DNA of 64,000 bases, taken from assembly GCA_029964075.1 (NCBI GenBank), contig CM057136.1, positions 5,642,001 to 5,706,000 on the forward strand, read 5' to 3'. Position numbers and translations under genes: made by a program. The DNA comes from Patiria pectinifera (taxonomy: Eukaryota; Echinodermata; Asteroidea; Valvatida; Asterinidae). Of this stretch, positions 15,001 to 30,000 are shown piece by piece. Under the pieces are notes generated by a model. That model searched no databases, was not told the DNA's origin, and saw nothing but the letters and a program-made list of their open reading frames with translations. Each line of letters opens with the position of its first letter. Position 1 is the stretch's first letter.

Positions 15001-18000
15001 AATTTGTAAGTGTAAAAGAGTAAAACTTTGAAAATTAAAAGCAGTGTATTTCAATATTGAGTGTAACACTTTAATGATTAAAAATATTTTTTTTTTTCCT
15101 ATTTTTTTTTTTTCTTTAAATTGTTCTATCCCAAATCCCATAGACTTTGTACACGTTTTGTTCCTCGCGGCATTTTGGACCTAAAACAATCTCGTATTTT
15201 AATGAAACTTGTCCCATGTAAAGACCCCATACATGTAGTGCCATTGTGTACCGAAGTGATGTCACAATGACGTTATCATGGGTCACATGACATCATCTTC
15301 AATATGCAAACTTTAACACCCTATATCTAGAGAACTGTAAGTCCGAATGAGTTGAAACTCGGTATATAGGTAGACCGGAATGTGTTATAGACGAAAATTA
15401 AAATGACGTCATCATGACATCATCATGACGTCATCGTGTGATTTTACATCAATTTTTGAAGTTTTGGACCTTTAAGCCATATTTAATGAACGCAATATGC
15501 TAAATTCAAAATTCTTTTTATATTATGTTTGTTAGGTAACAGGCATACTCAAAAAATTGTGAAAATAATGTGACGTCATTATGACGTCATCAAAATGCTA
15601 TTTTTAAACACTCATATAAGGGAATGTCCAATCGTCATGAAACTTAGTGGGTGGGTAGATAATAGTACTAGTACAAAAAATGTGAAATGATGTCACGATG
15701 ACCTCATCGGTAGATTTTCTAAGATTTTAAAAATATTTACAATTTTATTGTGCTTACAAAACACTTTTATTCATCGTATTGGCTTCAAACATTCTTTTGT
15801 ATTAGGTTTTTTATGAAATAGGTATCTGCACAATATTTTTTTGAAAAATATATGACACGATGACATCATAAAAAAAATGCGATTTTTCAAAACACATATA
15901 AGGGTAAGTCCGTTTGACTTGAAACTTGGTGGGTAGTTGGATAGTGTTAATAGTATGCAGAATCTGAAAGTAATTTATGAGGATGTCATCATCAAAGTTT
16001 TTTATTAATTTATAATTTTTTAACATTTTCTTCTAATGCTTTAATGCATTTTCAAATATATTTTTTAACATTTTCTTCTAATGCTTTAATGCATTTTCAA
16101 ATATATTTCTTGAATATAAATATTAAAAAAAAAGAAAATGCAGAAAAGCACATGTCCTGTTCATCGAACAGGCATAGACCTCTGGTTCTTTTTATTCCAC
16201 CCCAAATCCTATTGACTTTGTACACATTTTTTAACTGGGGCACTTTGTAACTCGTATTCAAATGAAACTTTACCTATGTGAAGACCCCATAGTGCGTTCA
16301 TCATGGGTCACGTGACTTCATCTTAATTGTGCAAACTCAAAACACATAAGAAAATGTCCGATCATCATGAAACTTGGTGGGTAGGTGGGTAAGTACTCAA
16401 AATCAGAAATGATGTCACAAAGACTTTTGTTCATCTGTTTGGCTTCAAACTTGGTATAGACTAAAACCACAATAAAATAATGAGCACTGCCAAGTGACAT
16501 CATGATTACTTCATCATGGGTCACGTGACATCATCTTAAACTTACAGACTTGAAGACCCTATATCTGAAGAACTCTTAGTCCGATTGGGTTGAAACTCGG
16601 TATGTAGGTAGATCGGGATGTGTTAAAGGTAAAAATTGAGGTGATGTCATCATGACGTCATCGTGTGATTTTATAGCGTTTTTTAAGTTTTGAAGATTAT
16701 CACCATACCTCATGGACCCAACATGCTAAATTCAAAATTTGTTTGGTATTAGGTTTATTTAGTGATAGGTATCTGCACTTTCTTTTTGAAAAATGTGTGA
16801 CGTCACGATGACGTCATCGAAAACGTGATTTTTAAAAACACTTATAAGGGTAAGTCCGATTGTCTTGAAACTTGGTGGATAGGTAGATACTGTTAAAAGT
16901 ATGCAAAATCTTAAGTGACAACATGTTGACGTCATCACCTTTAAAAAAAAAATTAATTTATCAACTTTTTAACATTTTTTTCTATACAATAATTTGACAA
17001 AGTATTTTTTTGAAAGTATTTTTTTACACGTATTATTTTAAAAATGCGGAAAAGCCTGTGTCCTGTTCATCAAACAGGCATAGCTCTAGTTGTTGTTTAA
17101 TTTGTTCATAAATGGACAATTTGGAATTCTTGATAAACTAGCAGAACCATACAAGTGGGCCAGTAATACCCCACAATTTTCTCATCAGTTGGGAGTTGTC
17201 ATGCGCTTATTTTCTGTAATGTTGCCCCTATTCCCAATGTTCACAGCCAACAGCTGTCCGCCTTTGCCCAGACCCATGAATGGTGCCCTGTCCTGTGTGC
17301 CATCTGGTCTCATCTGCAGTGCCTTCTGCAATCAGAACTACCAGTTTGCCCGATTGCGTGGCCGGACTGTCCCTGACCAGTATGCCTGCGGAGTGATGTC
17401 AGGACAATGGATACCCCATGGCCGGGTTCCAGATTGCTCTAGTGAGTAATCATTTCAAACAAATATTTTATTAAAATTATTATTTCTGCAGATTTTTTAT
17501 GGATTTCTACATATTGTCTGGAGATTTTTTTGCAAATGTGGCTGTTCTTTTTATTGTAAATTTTGTATTAAAATCTCAAACCTGCTCTTCTAACCATTCA
17601 CAAGATCCTAGTCAGGCAAAATAAGGCTGTGGTTGACATGTAATTGATTTGTTACCGTATGATTATAACTTTGCTCATTGTCAAAATCACCAGGACGAAG
17701 GGGTGATGCTAACCTTCCCATGAGCCTCATGTACTTTTCTGGAGATTGCAGCGACCAGTCCACACAAGAGAGCATTGCATCGGCATTTATCACTATGATT
17801 GAAAATTCCCTTTTCATGGACGCCTGCACACTCACTAACAAATGCAACATTGAGAATGTGCAAGTGCATTGCGGGGCAGGAGGTCGACGTCTTGGGCAAG
17901 GCCCTGGGATGCACCGTCGTCGCCGGCGGGGCACTATCACAGATGACCAGCGTAGGAGCGAAGATGCAGTGTGGGGCAAGCTGTTTGCAAGATTAGATGC

Positions 18001-21000
18001 CACGCATATCCAGAGGCAAAAGCGAGACACTGATATCAACTTTGGTGTTTTGATCAGCTTTGACCTGAGCAATGAGATTGACTACGAGACAGGGATGGAG
18101 AGCCAGGATGCTGTCATCGCTGCAGAATCTGAGCTGAAGGACCGAGCTGATGGTCTGATGGCAGCGATAGGAAATGGGAGCTTGCTGGCTCTGAATATGA
18201 CCGGCATGAACTTAGAAGTAGACACAGACACGATGTCATACGGTGACTCAGTGGTGATCTGTAAGCCAGGCTATATTCTCAGTAATGATTCGCTCTACTG
18301 CAGTAAGTATCATTGAGTTGTCATTAAGTCATTTTTGTAGTTGTCTGTGAGTCACGGTCTGTGTTATTCTATATATTCAACTCAAATTCTTGAATTCGTG
18401 GTTTTTTGGAAATAAATTTTCATTTGTGGATATTTCAAAACCAGATCAATGGTGACAAGATTTCATAAATACATTAAACTTCTAATTGAAATTTGAGTTT
18501 TTTCTAAAATGGTTTTCAGTTTTGTGAAATGACATATTGATTTTTCCTTGAAGTTGTGAGATGTTTTGTGACATTCAGACACATTAGTCAATGAAATGCT
18601 AGGAGTCACTTAGTGTAACTGATTTGTTGTTCACAATGTTTGTAATAAATACTTTTCTTCTGATATTCAAAAATATAAAATTGACACCACATTGTCATGC
18701 CATGTTTGGTTAATATTTCAAGTAAATTTAAAGAAAAGTCATGGTAATATTCTTTAATTAAACACCAAGTGTCACACTTACTTTTGCATAATATTGTCAA
18801 TATTATGAAATGGTCGCCCATCCTTATATTTGACTTGTATTTTTTCCCTAAGCTGCGTGTAGTTCTGGGACGTGGTACAACAAGCTCACAGGGGAGTGTG
18901 ATTACTGTGCCAGAGGGAGTTATCAGAACCAGCAGGCTGCACAGTCATGCATAGAATGTCCCCCTGGAACAACAACAGCTACTGAAGGGGCCAAAAACAG
19001 CTCCTCCTGTGTAGGCAAGTGCAATGTTGGTGGAAAACTCTGTTGAAGGTTCACCAAAAATGAAGCGATGTAAATTTCCAAAACAACTGGGAGTTAATTT
19101 TACACTGAGTTTTATAAAAATGAGAGTACTTTGCAAATAAAGAGAACTGCAAATAATTGTGAAAATTGAAAATACTTTAATAAGATACATGCAGTTGTTC
19201 AAATTGACTTAAATCAACACATGGTTCTAGGCCGAAAATCTGAGTACTGTGGGGGAAAAAAAACAAGAAGAAAATCACAAAGTGAGAATGAAACAATTTT
19301 CTGGTCCTGATTTTGTACTTGATGTTTTTTGCCCAAGTTCTGGTGCTTTAGCTCATGGTTTTTGCGAGTGTGACGGAAGTTGGGGGCAGCATTGGGGCAA
19401 GTCAGCTGTTTGAGGGTATTCTTGGGGCCATTGGGATCCTTCCAAGATCTGGCCATTCATTTTGTGACTTGAATTGATTATAATGGGACCATCATGCCTT
19501 GATTCTCAATTAGAGGAGTGCCCAGTCGGTACCTTTTCTGCCAGTGGTGTCATTCCTTGCTTCAAATGCCTGATTGGTCATTTCCAATCCCTGCCTGGCC
19601 AGACGTCGTGCCAACCATGCCCAACTGGTACTACAACCCTCGACTATGAAGCTCAGACAGTGGACCAGTGCCTTGGTAAGTGGACAGATTTCATCAGGTC
19701 ATACCTTGCTGTGTAATATGCATAGCCACCTAAATCCTGCACATCATTTATAGAATGAAACTACAAAACATGTGGGTAGTAGTTGGCAAGTGAGGGGCAG
19801 GGTATCAATCCAGCTACTGTTTCGTTTGCCAAGCCAACGGTGCGTAAAAGTATACATTGGCACTGACATTGACTTACAGGAGTAGCCTTCGATGGGCTGA
19901 CAGCCCTACCGGAGGGGGGGGGGAGAGAAATGTTGTCAGTAATTGTGGTATTCTGAGGAAACTGAAGATAAACAGCGGCCTGATAAGCCATAATTGATCC
20001 ACACGTTTGACTTACTACTATAAACTCGGGCAGTGTACGCAGCTTCCCTAGTTTGAGTCATTCTCAATGTTTGACCAGCGTACCTCATCCCCTCTATTTA
20101 ACATTGCAGTAAATGAAGGGATGGGAACCAACCTACTGTGGTCCAGAACATTGCATGCATGCATTAGTTCTTATATGTAATTCCTTCTGTCTGCTCAGAA
20201 ATCTGCCCAGCAGGCAGTTACTCCGACACAGGACTTGCCCCGTGCCATCCATGTGAACGTCGTTACTACCAGCCTAGTATCCAGAAGCGTCACTGTGTAC
20301 TATGCCCTGGGAGGACTACCACATCGGGCAACGGGTCCACCAGTCTAGAACAGTGTATTGGTAAGCACCCTGACTAAACAGTCAGGGCACCACACTGGTC
20401 AGTTCAAAAGCATTTTTTAAACTGACCAGCATTAGAATAATCTCTCTATTTATTTTTTCAATATTCTTCAATGAAATAAAAATTTGAATTTGTAAGTGAG
20501 CTTAGAAACTTTTCAGTTTGGAAAGTGCTTGGTGGTCCCAGGGTTCAGTTTATGTTCTGACTTCTAAGTTCTTTCATTGCTTAAAATACCTTTATTTGTT
20601 ATCAGTTAGTTTTTTATTTAGAGCAACTTTGTCTATAGAACAGATTGGATTTTTATGCTGGGATCACTAAGCAGATATATATCTTCTAACAGACCTACGC
20701 CCGAAACTATAAAAACCCAAATATTCTAATCCTTCCCAAACTTGACAAGTAATGTACCAAAACGATAACCAATACTTAACCTTTAAAAAAGGGAATCTTT
20801 AAAAAAACACATTCTTTCCAAATACGTATCATGATAGGTAATAATTGCACCCTTTCTGAAGTGTATACTAAAAGCAGTTAGGTCCCGGTCTCGCTTCCTG
20901 TCAGCATTCTTGGCTTGAATGGTTTATTTTGAGTCAGTGAAAGACAGGACAGAGGGACAGCTTTTCAAATGGCTCTTTCCTCATCTCTGGTCAGCATTGG

Positions 21001-24000
21001 AACTGATTTACAATAATTCTTTAACTGTAGTATTAGAAGATAATTGGAACATTATGGAATGCTTAACAGCTGAAGTTTAAACGTTCAAGTTTAACAGCTT
21101 AAGCACATTAAATGGATTGAAGCCAAAAGAAACTAGTAACTTGACGATAAATACAATAGAAGAAAATGGGAAATGGCAGCATTTGATGATTTCCCATGTA
21201 CGCTTGTGTGACAACTGCCATCTGAGAAATATTGTGAAATTCAATATTAAACAATATCAAACTCAATGTGTCAGACTAAATCTTTGAAACAATAGGATAC
21301 ACCATCCCATAATCTAGATCCTATCTTAGTATTAATGTTACAACACATAAAGTTAGATGGTTGAAGTGATACAACTGTAATTATTATAACCAAGAAATCG
21401 GATTGAAAACTTGATCAAATCATGAATCTCTAAATAGTAATATATACAAAGTGATAAACTACTATTAATTCCAATAATAGGAGGTGTGATAAGTGAATCA
21501 TGACAGAACAAACCAGAGTTATGTCCCCCCTAGGTATTGAGATTGGCTGTAGAGGTCATGCATATTAAGAACAGGTGACAGGGGAATAAAGTAAGAAGTA
21601 TAAAGGTATATGGACTCAGTGCGCCTGCAAGCATTTTCACCACTTTTGGGAGCCCCATGGACCGGACACACCGCGTGTGCATACTGGGTCACGCACAGAT
21701 AGCTCCAAGTATGCATGACTGATTTTATTGTGAATGTGCATAAAGCCACAGCGTATTCGCATGAGCATCAGCCATCATCGGTTATGCCTTCAAATGCCTC
21801 TTCTGATGTCTCTCCCCGCAACTCTTCCTTTCTTGCCTTTGAGGGGGTACTCGTGCACGGAGTCCATAGTATAAATCTATAAAATAGGGAGGGGGTTAAG
21901 TTCATTCATAGCTGTGACACATGCATAGCTTGGGATATCCCGGAACCTGAGGATTCGACAACTAATCTAGGATAGGGTTAATCTGTAGACAATGATCAAT
22001 ATTTCATTATAGATATGGATGAGTGTGCCAGCTCACCGTGTGACCACCAGGCTACCTGTGTGGATCTGATTGATGGTTACCGATGTGACTGTCCACCAGG
22101 CTATCAAGGAGTCCACTGTAATGATGACATTGATGACTGTACAGACCATCGATGTGTCAATGAGGCAACATGTGTGGACAGGCTGATGGGTTACTTCTGC
22201 CAGTGCAGTCCAGGATTCATAGGTCAGACAGTACTCCAGACATCACTCCCATATATGTGGCAGCTGGTTATAACAGGACTCTTTTTAGTTGCGTTTCATT
22301 AAAAAAAATTATTTCCTTTTAATATGAAAGTTGAACCGTACTGAACACTTTAAGAAATCTGTGATGTTCATTGCAATGAAAATGGCAGGCAATGTAAACA
22401 CTGTTTGATGATCACATGCTGTAGTTTATGCTCTTCAGCAAAAGTATTCTTGACATTCAGAATTTGCATTTCGTGCAAAATTGTTTTTGACATCAACTTC
22501 TCATGTCTAGTGAAATCATTGAAAAGATTCTTTTGAAGAAATTTAAAAATGAACGTATCACACATGGACGGTTTGGAAATCTACCTAATTTGCTATGCCA
22601 AATGCGCCAACCCTGAAAATTTCTCTGCATTGTGTTCTCAGGCGATTTTTGTGAGATGAACATTGATGAGTGTGCATCCACACCTTGCTTAAATGACGGC
22701 ATGTGCCTGGATGAAGTCAACGGATATCACTGCCAATGTATGCCAAACTACCACGGGCTACATTGTGAACTAGAGATAAACAGGTGAGAATCACTGATGA
22801 CATCTGTCAATTTACCAACGGAACCAATCTGAACGGGTTTGCAACCCATTCAGATTGGTTCCCTGGGTAAATTCTGTCAGAATCAACCATGTCTGTAATA
22901 AACACAGAGTCAAGTTTGAACTGGTGACAAGCAGGTGAGAATCACTGACGACATCTGTGACTATAAACTTTGGATATGAATGTGAGAATCAGCAATAACG
23001 TCAATCAATTTACTGTGAGGTCAACTTGTAAATGGGATGTAGAGAGGTCGTAATCACTATGATGGTGCAGGTTGTTTTCTGAAACCTTCACACTGAGACA
23101 TTTCATGGGAGGGATTTTGAAAGGGATCTTGTCGTCTTTTGATTATCGGTTTAATATGTGTAAGGTGTAATAAAACATATAGGACGCTAATAAAGGGAAA
23201 TAGTGCAAAGTTCCTGGTTCCTTAGTGTTGGCTGATTTTTGACTACCTGCCAACAGGAGTTGGACAGAGAGTCAAATCAGCCAACACTTGTTTGTATAAT
23301 ATTAAAGAGTGTTGTTATCGGAGTGTTGGATCATACTGACTGTTACAATGAGTTTAGCCTCTGGTTCTACCAACTATTTTCCTTTTAGAGTTCGTCCCTT
23401 CACTTGGTGTACCTTGAAATCTATCCCATATTGCATTTGCCACCAGATAAAGCTTCACATTACATTGATATGTGTATTGATCCATTCAATACACTTTGAT
23501 TTTGTCCACAGCTGTTCTCCTAGTCCTTGCCAACATGGAGTATGTCAACTCCGTGATGGTGGGTACCAGTGCCAGTGTGCTGCAGGATACAGTGGCATTA
23601 ACTGTACCCTTGACATCAATGAGTGTTTCAGTGGTCCATGTCGCAATGGAGCAACGTGCCAAGATATGGCCAATGGTTACAACTGTGTCTGTGCTGTGGG
23701 TTATGAAGGCACTCACTGTGAGAATGGTGTGGACTGGTGTGCTGAGTCGCCGTGTCATGATGGCTCAACCTGTGTGAACCTTGGTTCGACATTTCGCTGC
23801 GTCTGCCCTGCACACCGATCAGGCGAGTTGTGTGACCAGACCCCTTGCCAGAATGACGCTGTCTTTCAGGTGAATGCAGACGACACATATAGGTGTTATT
23901 GTCAACCCGGCTTCACTGGCCACAACTGCCAGATTGACATCGATGAGTGTGCGTCACAACCTTGTTCCAACGGAGGTACTTGTGTCGACAGGCTCAATAC

Positions 24001-27000
24001 TTACCGGTGTGATTGCCCTCCTGGATTTGAAGGTCAGTTTCCATAATCCCATGCTCTAGGTGTAATGTTTGACCAGTCAGCCTGATATGCATGCATACCC
24101 TCAAGATGGAGCATACCCTCAAGAGAGCAATTAGAGGATACAAACCCTAATCAGTAGAGAATCCAAATGAATTTGGAGACTGTTCTTTGCTTATCAGAGG
24201 ATTATCTTGGCATTGCTTGGAATTTGTGGCTGCTTATGCCTGTAATAGTGTCCATGCAGTAAACATGGGGTATTCTCTCGCAGAGGAATATTTTAAGGAT
24301 TTTGGAGGGTCTTCTAAGAGCAAGGCTTACATCTTGTCCCCTGCAGTAAGATGACAGGCCATAAACATGCAAACTTAAAGAATTGCAAGTATGCTTTAAA
24401 ATCAAAAAACAAAAATCACCGAATCAAGATGTCAACACAAACACCATACCAGATCATTTTTTCTTTGAATGCCAAATATAAAACTCATAAGTCATTTCTA
24501 ATAAAATACAATGTTTAGCTCCTTACACATTCATTGCACCTAAAACATTCTAAATTGTGTTGTTTCAAACTCTGTCAAAGTTACTTCACAAATGCTGTGA
24601 TGAGTACAAACTCACCATCTGAATCTGAAGGCTACCTGTTTCCTGTTACTTAAATATCAAGTCATGAATGTGAGAAAGCTTAATTTTTCAAACCAATGAC
24701 CCCAACAGGCTGGCAGTCTTAAGAAAAAGAAAGGTCCTGCTAGACATTAGGCCCTCTATGATACAGTTTGTCTGTTTCAGAACATTCCAGACAGTAAGAA
24801 GTTTGCAAGAGCTTTATTATTATTATTTTTTTTTTTAAGGAGCGGCATGCACAGTTGACGTCGACGAGTGTTTGTCTAATCCCTGCGGAGCTGCTAACAC
24901 CTGTGAAGATGACATCAATGGCTACGCCTGCCTGTGTGGACCAGGATTGACTGGTACCCATTGTGAGGATCACCTTGACTACTGTGACCCCTCTGCATGC
25001 CAGCATGGGGCCACGTGCAGTAATACAGGCACAGGGTACCGGTGCACATGTGCTGCTGGTTTTACAGGTATGGCTGTGTGGACATTTATTGTTGAAGAAC
25101 TTCATGTGAGCATGTTTGATGTTGCAGGGGCTGGTATCACTGCAAGAACACCATGATATTTTCACCAACCACTGAAGTGATTGCCCGACCAAGTGTCAGA
25201 CTCAAGTCCAATATTTGTGTACTTACACATATGACGCATGCAGCTGGGACGGGCAGTGTGACATTTGAGAGGCACACATGCTGTTGTGCAAGATGGTCAG
25301 GCTTTTGATGTCCAGCCACTGCTAAATGAACACTTGATTTTTGGTCGACTGAACTGTTGGCATTTTCTCAGAGACTTTAAGCGGAAGATGCAGCACAGGC
25401 AAGACCATAGCCATTGGTTTGGCAGGGGGATGGGAGTTGAGAGCTAGGGGGATATGTACCTCCACATTAACTGGTGGGGTGCGCCATATGATTAACCTCC
25501 TGCATTTTTGTGCTTATCACAAAAAACCTTGATATTGACTTCTTCCTTTCAATATGATGACTAGAAAGTAACAGTAGTTGCTAAAAACACAAAACTATGC
25601 CTACGTAGTTGCACTGAATCCCAAAGCTTCAATTTAGGACATTATTTATACCCAGTGACTCGGGGAGTCAGTCAGCCAGGCAGTCAGTCAGGCAGGCAGT
25701 CAGTCATGGGTCATTAATTCAGTCCTTGGGGAGGCAGTAAGTTGGCCCTTTGGGTCCAGCAACAAAATACTGAAAAACAAAAAAAGTGGAAAGAACACAC
25801 AAACAGTTGTTCAGTAATTTTCAAAGTGCAGATATGTGCATTATGAATACATGCACAAAAGTGTCAATTATGAACAGTGCCACCTAGAGTCCAATGGTGT
25901 CATAATGACTGTGCAACAATGTAATGTCGAGGCCATGATATATGCTCATGGTTTGTGATATTATAGTTCACAAATTTCTGCTCAAGTAACCCTGAAGGCA
26001 ATGGATCATTAGTTGCTAGTAGAAAGGCACCATCCTGTGCTAAGAACGATATGAGAGAATGCATGCATCTGCAAGTGTCTTGTCAATTGAAAGGCAAGAC
26101 TAGAGGTCTGCCGTGCAGGCAGCGTGGACATTTTTGATGGTTAACTGCAAAGAGCCCCACTCAGTAAAAGGGTCATTAACTGGCTTCACTTTTAATTTTG
26201 ACATGTTTGTTTTTCCCTGTTAATTCTCCATCAAATGTAGGTCCAGACTGTGAGACCAACATTGATGATTGTATTTCTAGGCCGTGCCAACATGGTGGCT
26301 TCTGCGTGGACCTTGATAACAGCTTCATGTGTTTCTGCTTAGCTGGATTCATGGGACCACTGTGTGAATTGAACATTGATGATTGTACACCAAGGTAATG
26401 GACTAGTTCCCTCCTCACTTCTGATCAAGACACAAATGACATGTACTCAGACTGTTGAACACCTGTACCACTGTATGTTTAGTGCCTATGTGAAGAAGAC
26501 ACTATGGGTTTGTTTATGGCTTGTGTGATTACGAATATAATAAGCCATGCCTCTTTGCACCATGCCCTCATTCACAGTTTAATAAGTACAACAAGATTTT
26601 AGGGGAAGTGGTGCAGAAAAATAGGGACTCATGGAAAATAGGAAAGCTTGGGATTTTCACCGGGAAATTTCTTGTTTAAATCACGGGACACATTTTATTC
26701 ATGCTCTAATTTTTTTCCTTTGGGAACTAACTGGAAATTGTTGAAGCCAACAGACTGTCTGATCTCTGATCCTGCTTTTCGACCTTTGATGCTTTGACCT
26801 GATAATGACTTGATGTCACAATCGTTTTTAATTCGCTTCGTTTCTGTTACGTAATTGTATTTATTACGCGCGCTACGGCTATCGCGCCACCCCCGTATTG
26901 TAAAGTAGATCGTGCCATAAGTTTTTCTCCAATCGTGTACGCACATTTTCCCGGTAGTTTCTTTTCCAGCCACTAAAAATTAAGGCATTGATTTGGTCAA

Positions 27001-30000
27001 CCTGCTAAAACGCCGTGCGTCGGGTTACGTAATTATTATTGTCCGTGTGGCCATGGTTATTGATGTCCGTTTGTTTCTGTGAATGTGAGTATTGTGTGAA
27101 AGAATGTTGGTTGTTGTCAAGTAGAAGTTGTGTGCGTTTTCTGATCAGTGCATTCTCTGATCGAGAGAGAAGACACACCAACAAAATTAGAGAGATCTGA
27201 GCTGAGTGTGACAGAGACCGGTACCATCTTGCTAGGAGACGCCTGATACAGCAGGTTTTCGTCAGCAGATCGGTGAAATCTGCCACCGATCTTGTCTGAT
27301 CCGCCAGTTTGGCAAAATCAGTGCCAAAATAGTCTCGGCAAGGCTAAAAGCCACCTTCCCGGTCCTGTAGACCACGCTCAGAGCAACACTCAGCCTTCAC
27401 AAGCATCATAATGAAGAAATAACCGTAAGTGTTGTATTTAATATTATATCTCAAATTCCGAAAATTAGAATCTGTAGTTTATACCATTGATGGTGATTGT
27501 TAAGAATAATAAATTTCTTGGTAAAAAGTGCTTGAAATGATACATTGAGATGAAGTGCAACCTTGACACGAAGTCTAGCTATACGTGACATCTTGAGATT
27601 TATGGATATACTGTAATTTTAGAACAAAATACTGGATGGGTTTCGGTAACTGTTTTATATTGTAGATGGCCGGAAACCTCACAGTACGAGTTGGGTTCAT
27701 GATGAATGCATGTAGAAACGACTGCAGAACGACTACGATGTCAGTCTGTACATAGTGTGTCCCGTGCCGATTGACCGTGTCCTATCAACTGGAAACGTGC
27801 CACGGAGACGAGACCCTCTACTAAGGAAAGTGCCTCACTAAACAGTTAGAAATGTAAAGTTTTAAATTTGCAGAAAGCTGAGATTTTGGTTTTGGAATAA
27901 TCATAACAAATATAAGTTGATTTAGCTGTTTGAAGGAATTAAGTGTGAACAGAAGTATTGATAATTGAAATTGTCGAATTGAGCGTTCTAATCCGAAAGG
28001 TTGATTACTTTGATATACCCAGTTTATCAGAACCAAACAGAAGTATTGATATTTGACAGAAGTGAATTTTGAATTATGATATAGTCACGGTTGGATTTTA
28101 GATCCCAATTGTTGATATTTGATTTGACTGAATTTTGAATTAAATTTTGGAGCTAAGGCTGAATTTAAACAAGAGTTACGGCTGAATTTTATAGCCATAT
28201 TCTACAGTTGGATTTGATTTTTGATTGTGTCGTTGTACACCCAGTTAGAGATTTGTGATTTTTAGAAATTTCCGAGTTAAGCTTAAGAAAATTGAATTTG
28301 TAGACCGAGTTGTTGGAGTAGAAAGTAAAACTCCTAACTGAGATTGAATATGAGAAGTTTGATCCCGAGTCCGGATCTTTGTAAATATTGTAAATAGTTT
28401 GAGTTTATGAATATAAGTAATTGGTGAATTATTTCCTTGTTTCTCGTCGTCAGTTCTTTCTGTCTTTGTACTTTAGTTTCTTTTTGACCGGGGTCATCAC
28501 TTTAAAAAGTCGAGTTTTATAGTTAGTGGTGACACTTGATAATGACTTTTGAGAAAGGGAATAAATGTGTGCTTCGGAGGTTTTTATCACTCTGTTTAAG
28601 ACCACTTAGAGTCTGGGTGCTGATAATTACCCGAGCCGGAGGCGATTATCAGCAGTCTTAAACAAGTGATAAATATATTTATTCCCATTCATTAATACCT
28701 TTTCGGTAAAAAAAAATCATATAATTCGTTCAAAACATCCCGATTTTGTTCAACAAATTCACTTTATGCTTTTTGAAACATCCCTCTTGCAAAATAATGG
28801 AGTGTTCAGCTGGCGAGTAAGATGTAAACAACCCTTTTATGGAGATTGACGCGCGCGTATCACGTTCTGCGCGATGTCGCGCAGAACACACTTGGCGCGT
28901 TGCGTTTTGAATTTAGAACTATAAAATTCTGACTCCCTGGTAGTGTTGCGCATGCCTACGTGAGGATTGTGAACGTTCAACCAATGAAACGATAAGAGGC
29001 ACTGGATTTTTAGGAGTCCACATTTGATTGTGACACTGGAAAAGTGTTTAAGACCAGCTAGCCATGTCTTTATCATCCGTTTAAGACCGGCCACGTGACG
29101 GGCTCTCGACCAATAGGAATGCGTAAACTGACTTAGGTATTTATGAATATTTTTTATTAAGTAAAACTACAAGAAATATTGCCTAAAATCTTTTCCTTAT
29201 ATTTACAGTGCTTGCCATAACAATGGCACTTGTATGGACAGCATCAATGACTTTACCTGTGTCTGTCCGGATGGTTTCACTGGTGCCCACTGTGAGGAAG
29301 TGGTCAATTATTGCCACAGCAGCCCATGCTACCACCAAGGGGTATGCCAGAATGACCCACCGGCTGCCTATAAGTGCATGTGCTCACCAGGATTTGTTGG
29401 TCATGACTGTGAGGACAACTTTAATGAATGCTCTTCCTATCCATGCATAAATGCACTTTCCTGCGTAGATGGTGTCAACAGCTACACATGTGTCTGCAAT
29501 GAAGGATATACTGGCCCCAACTGCGAGGAGGAAGTTGATGAATGTGTCAGCGGACCGTGTGAGAATCATGGGACGTGCCTGGACTTGGTGGCTGGGTACA
29601 GGTGCATGTGTGTTGCCGGGTACACTGGGGTTACCTGTGAGCAAGACATAGATGATTGTGCGGCTGTTTCATGTCACAACGGGCTGTGTGTGGATGAAGT
29701 TAATGGCTTTCAGTGCTTCTGTCTACCGGGTTGGACAGGTAACTTCTACACAATTCCTCATAGCTTTTTTAATGCTGAGCAAATAGCTTTTTTTCATTTT
29801 TTCTAAAGTTGGGCCAATTTCATGGCTAGGGTTCTACAAACTAACAGTGTAAGCTAACTAAAGCAGACAAAACATTTGCATATTTCGTTGCTGAGCAAGA
29901 AATATTGGCTTGTATATTTGCATAAAAACTGGTTATCAGGCTAAAGACCTTATTATGTAAATTGCTTGGGAGTGGTTCCAATCTTAGAATGTAATTTTTG

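Noticed and set aside
17608-18072. 154-codon minus-strand open frame
   Set aside because: It lies antisense to exon 18, whose + strand frame is fixed by splice phases on both sides; the protein shows no domain.
19011-19014. GT donor inside TGTGTAGG for exon 19
   Set aside because: It would leave phase 0, which does not match the phase 1 acceptor of exon 20.
23309-23511. Upstream extension of the exon 24 open frame with an ATG
   Set aside because: No EGF features, and a good acceptor at 23511 restores the EGF start from exon 23.
24740-25192. 150-codon minus-strand open frame
   Set aside because: Antisense to the EGF exon at 24840..25067; its cysteine richness is a shadow of the EGF codons.
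25664-25705. CRISPR-like short repeats
   Set aside because: Simple CAGT/CAGG slippage repeat without spacers; the sequence is eukaryotic.
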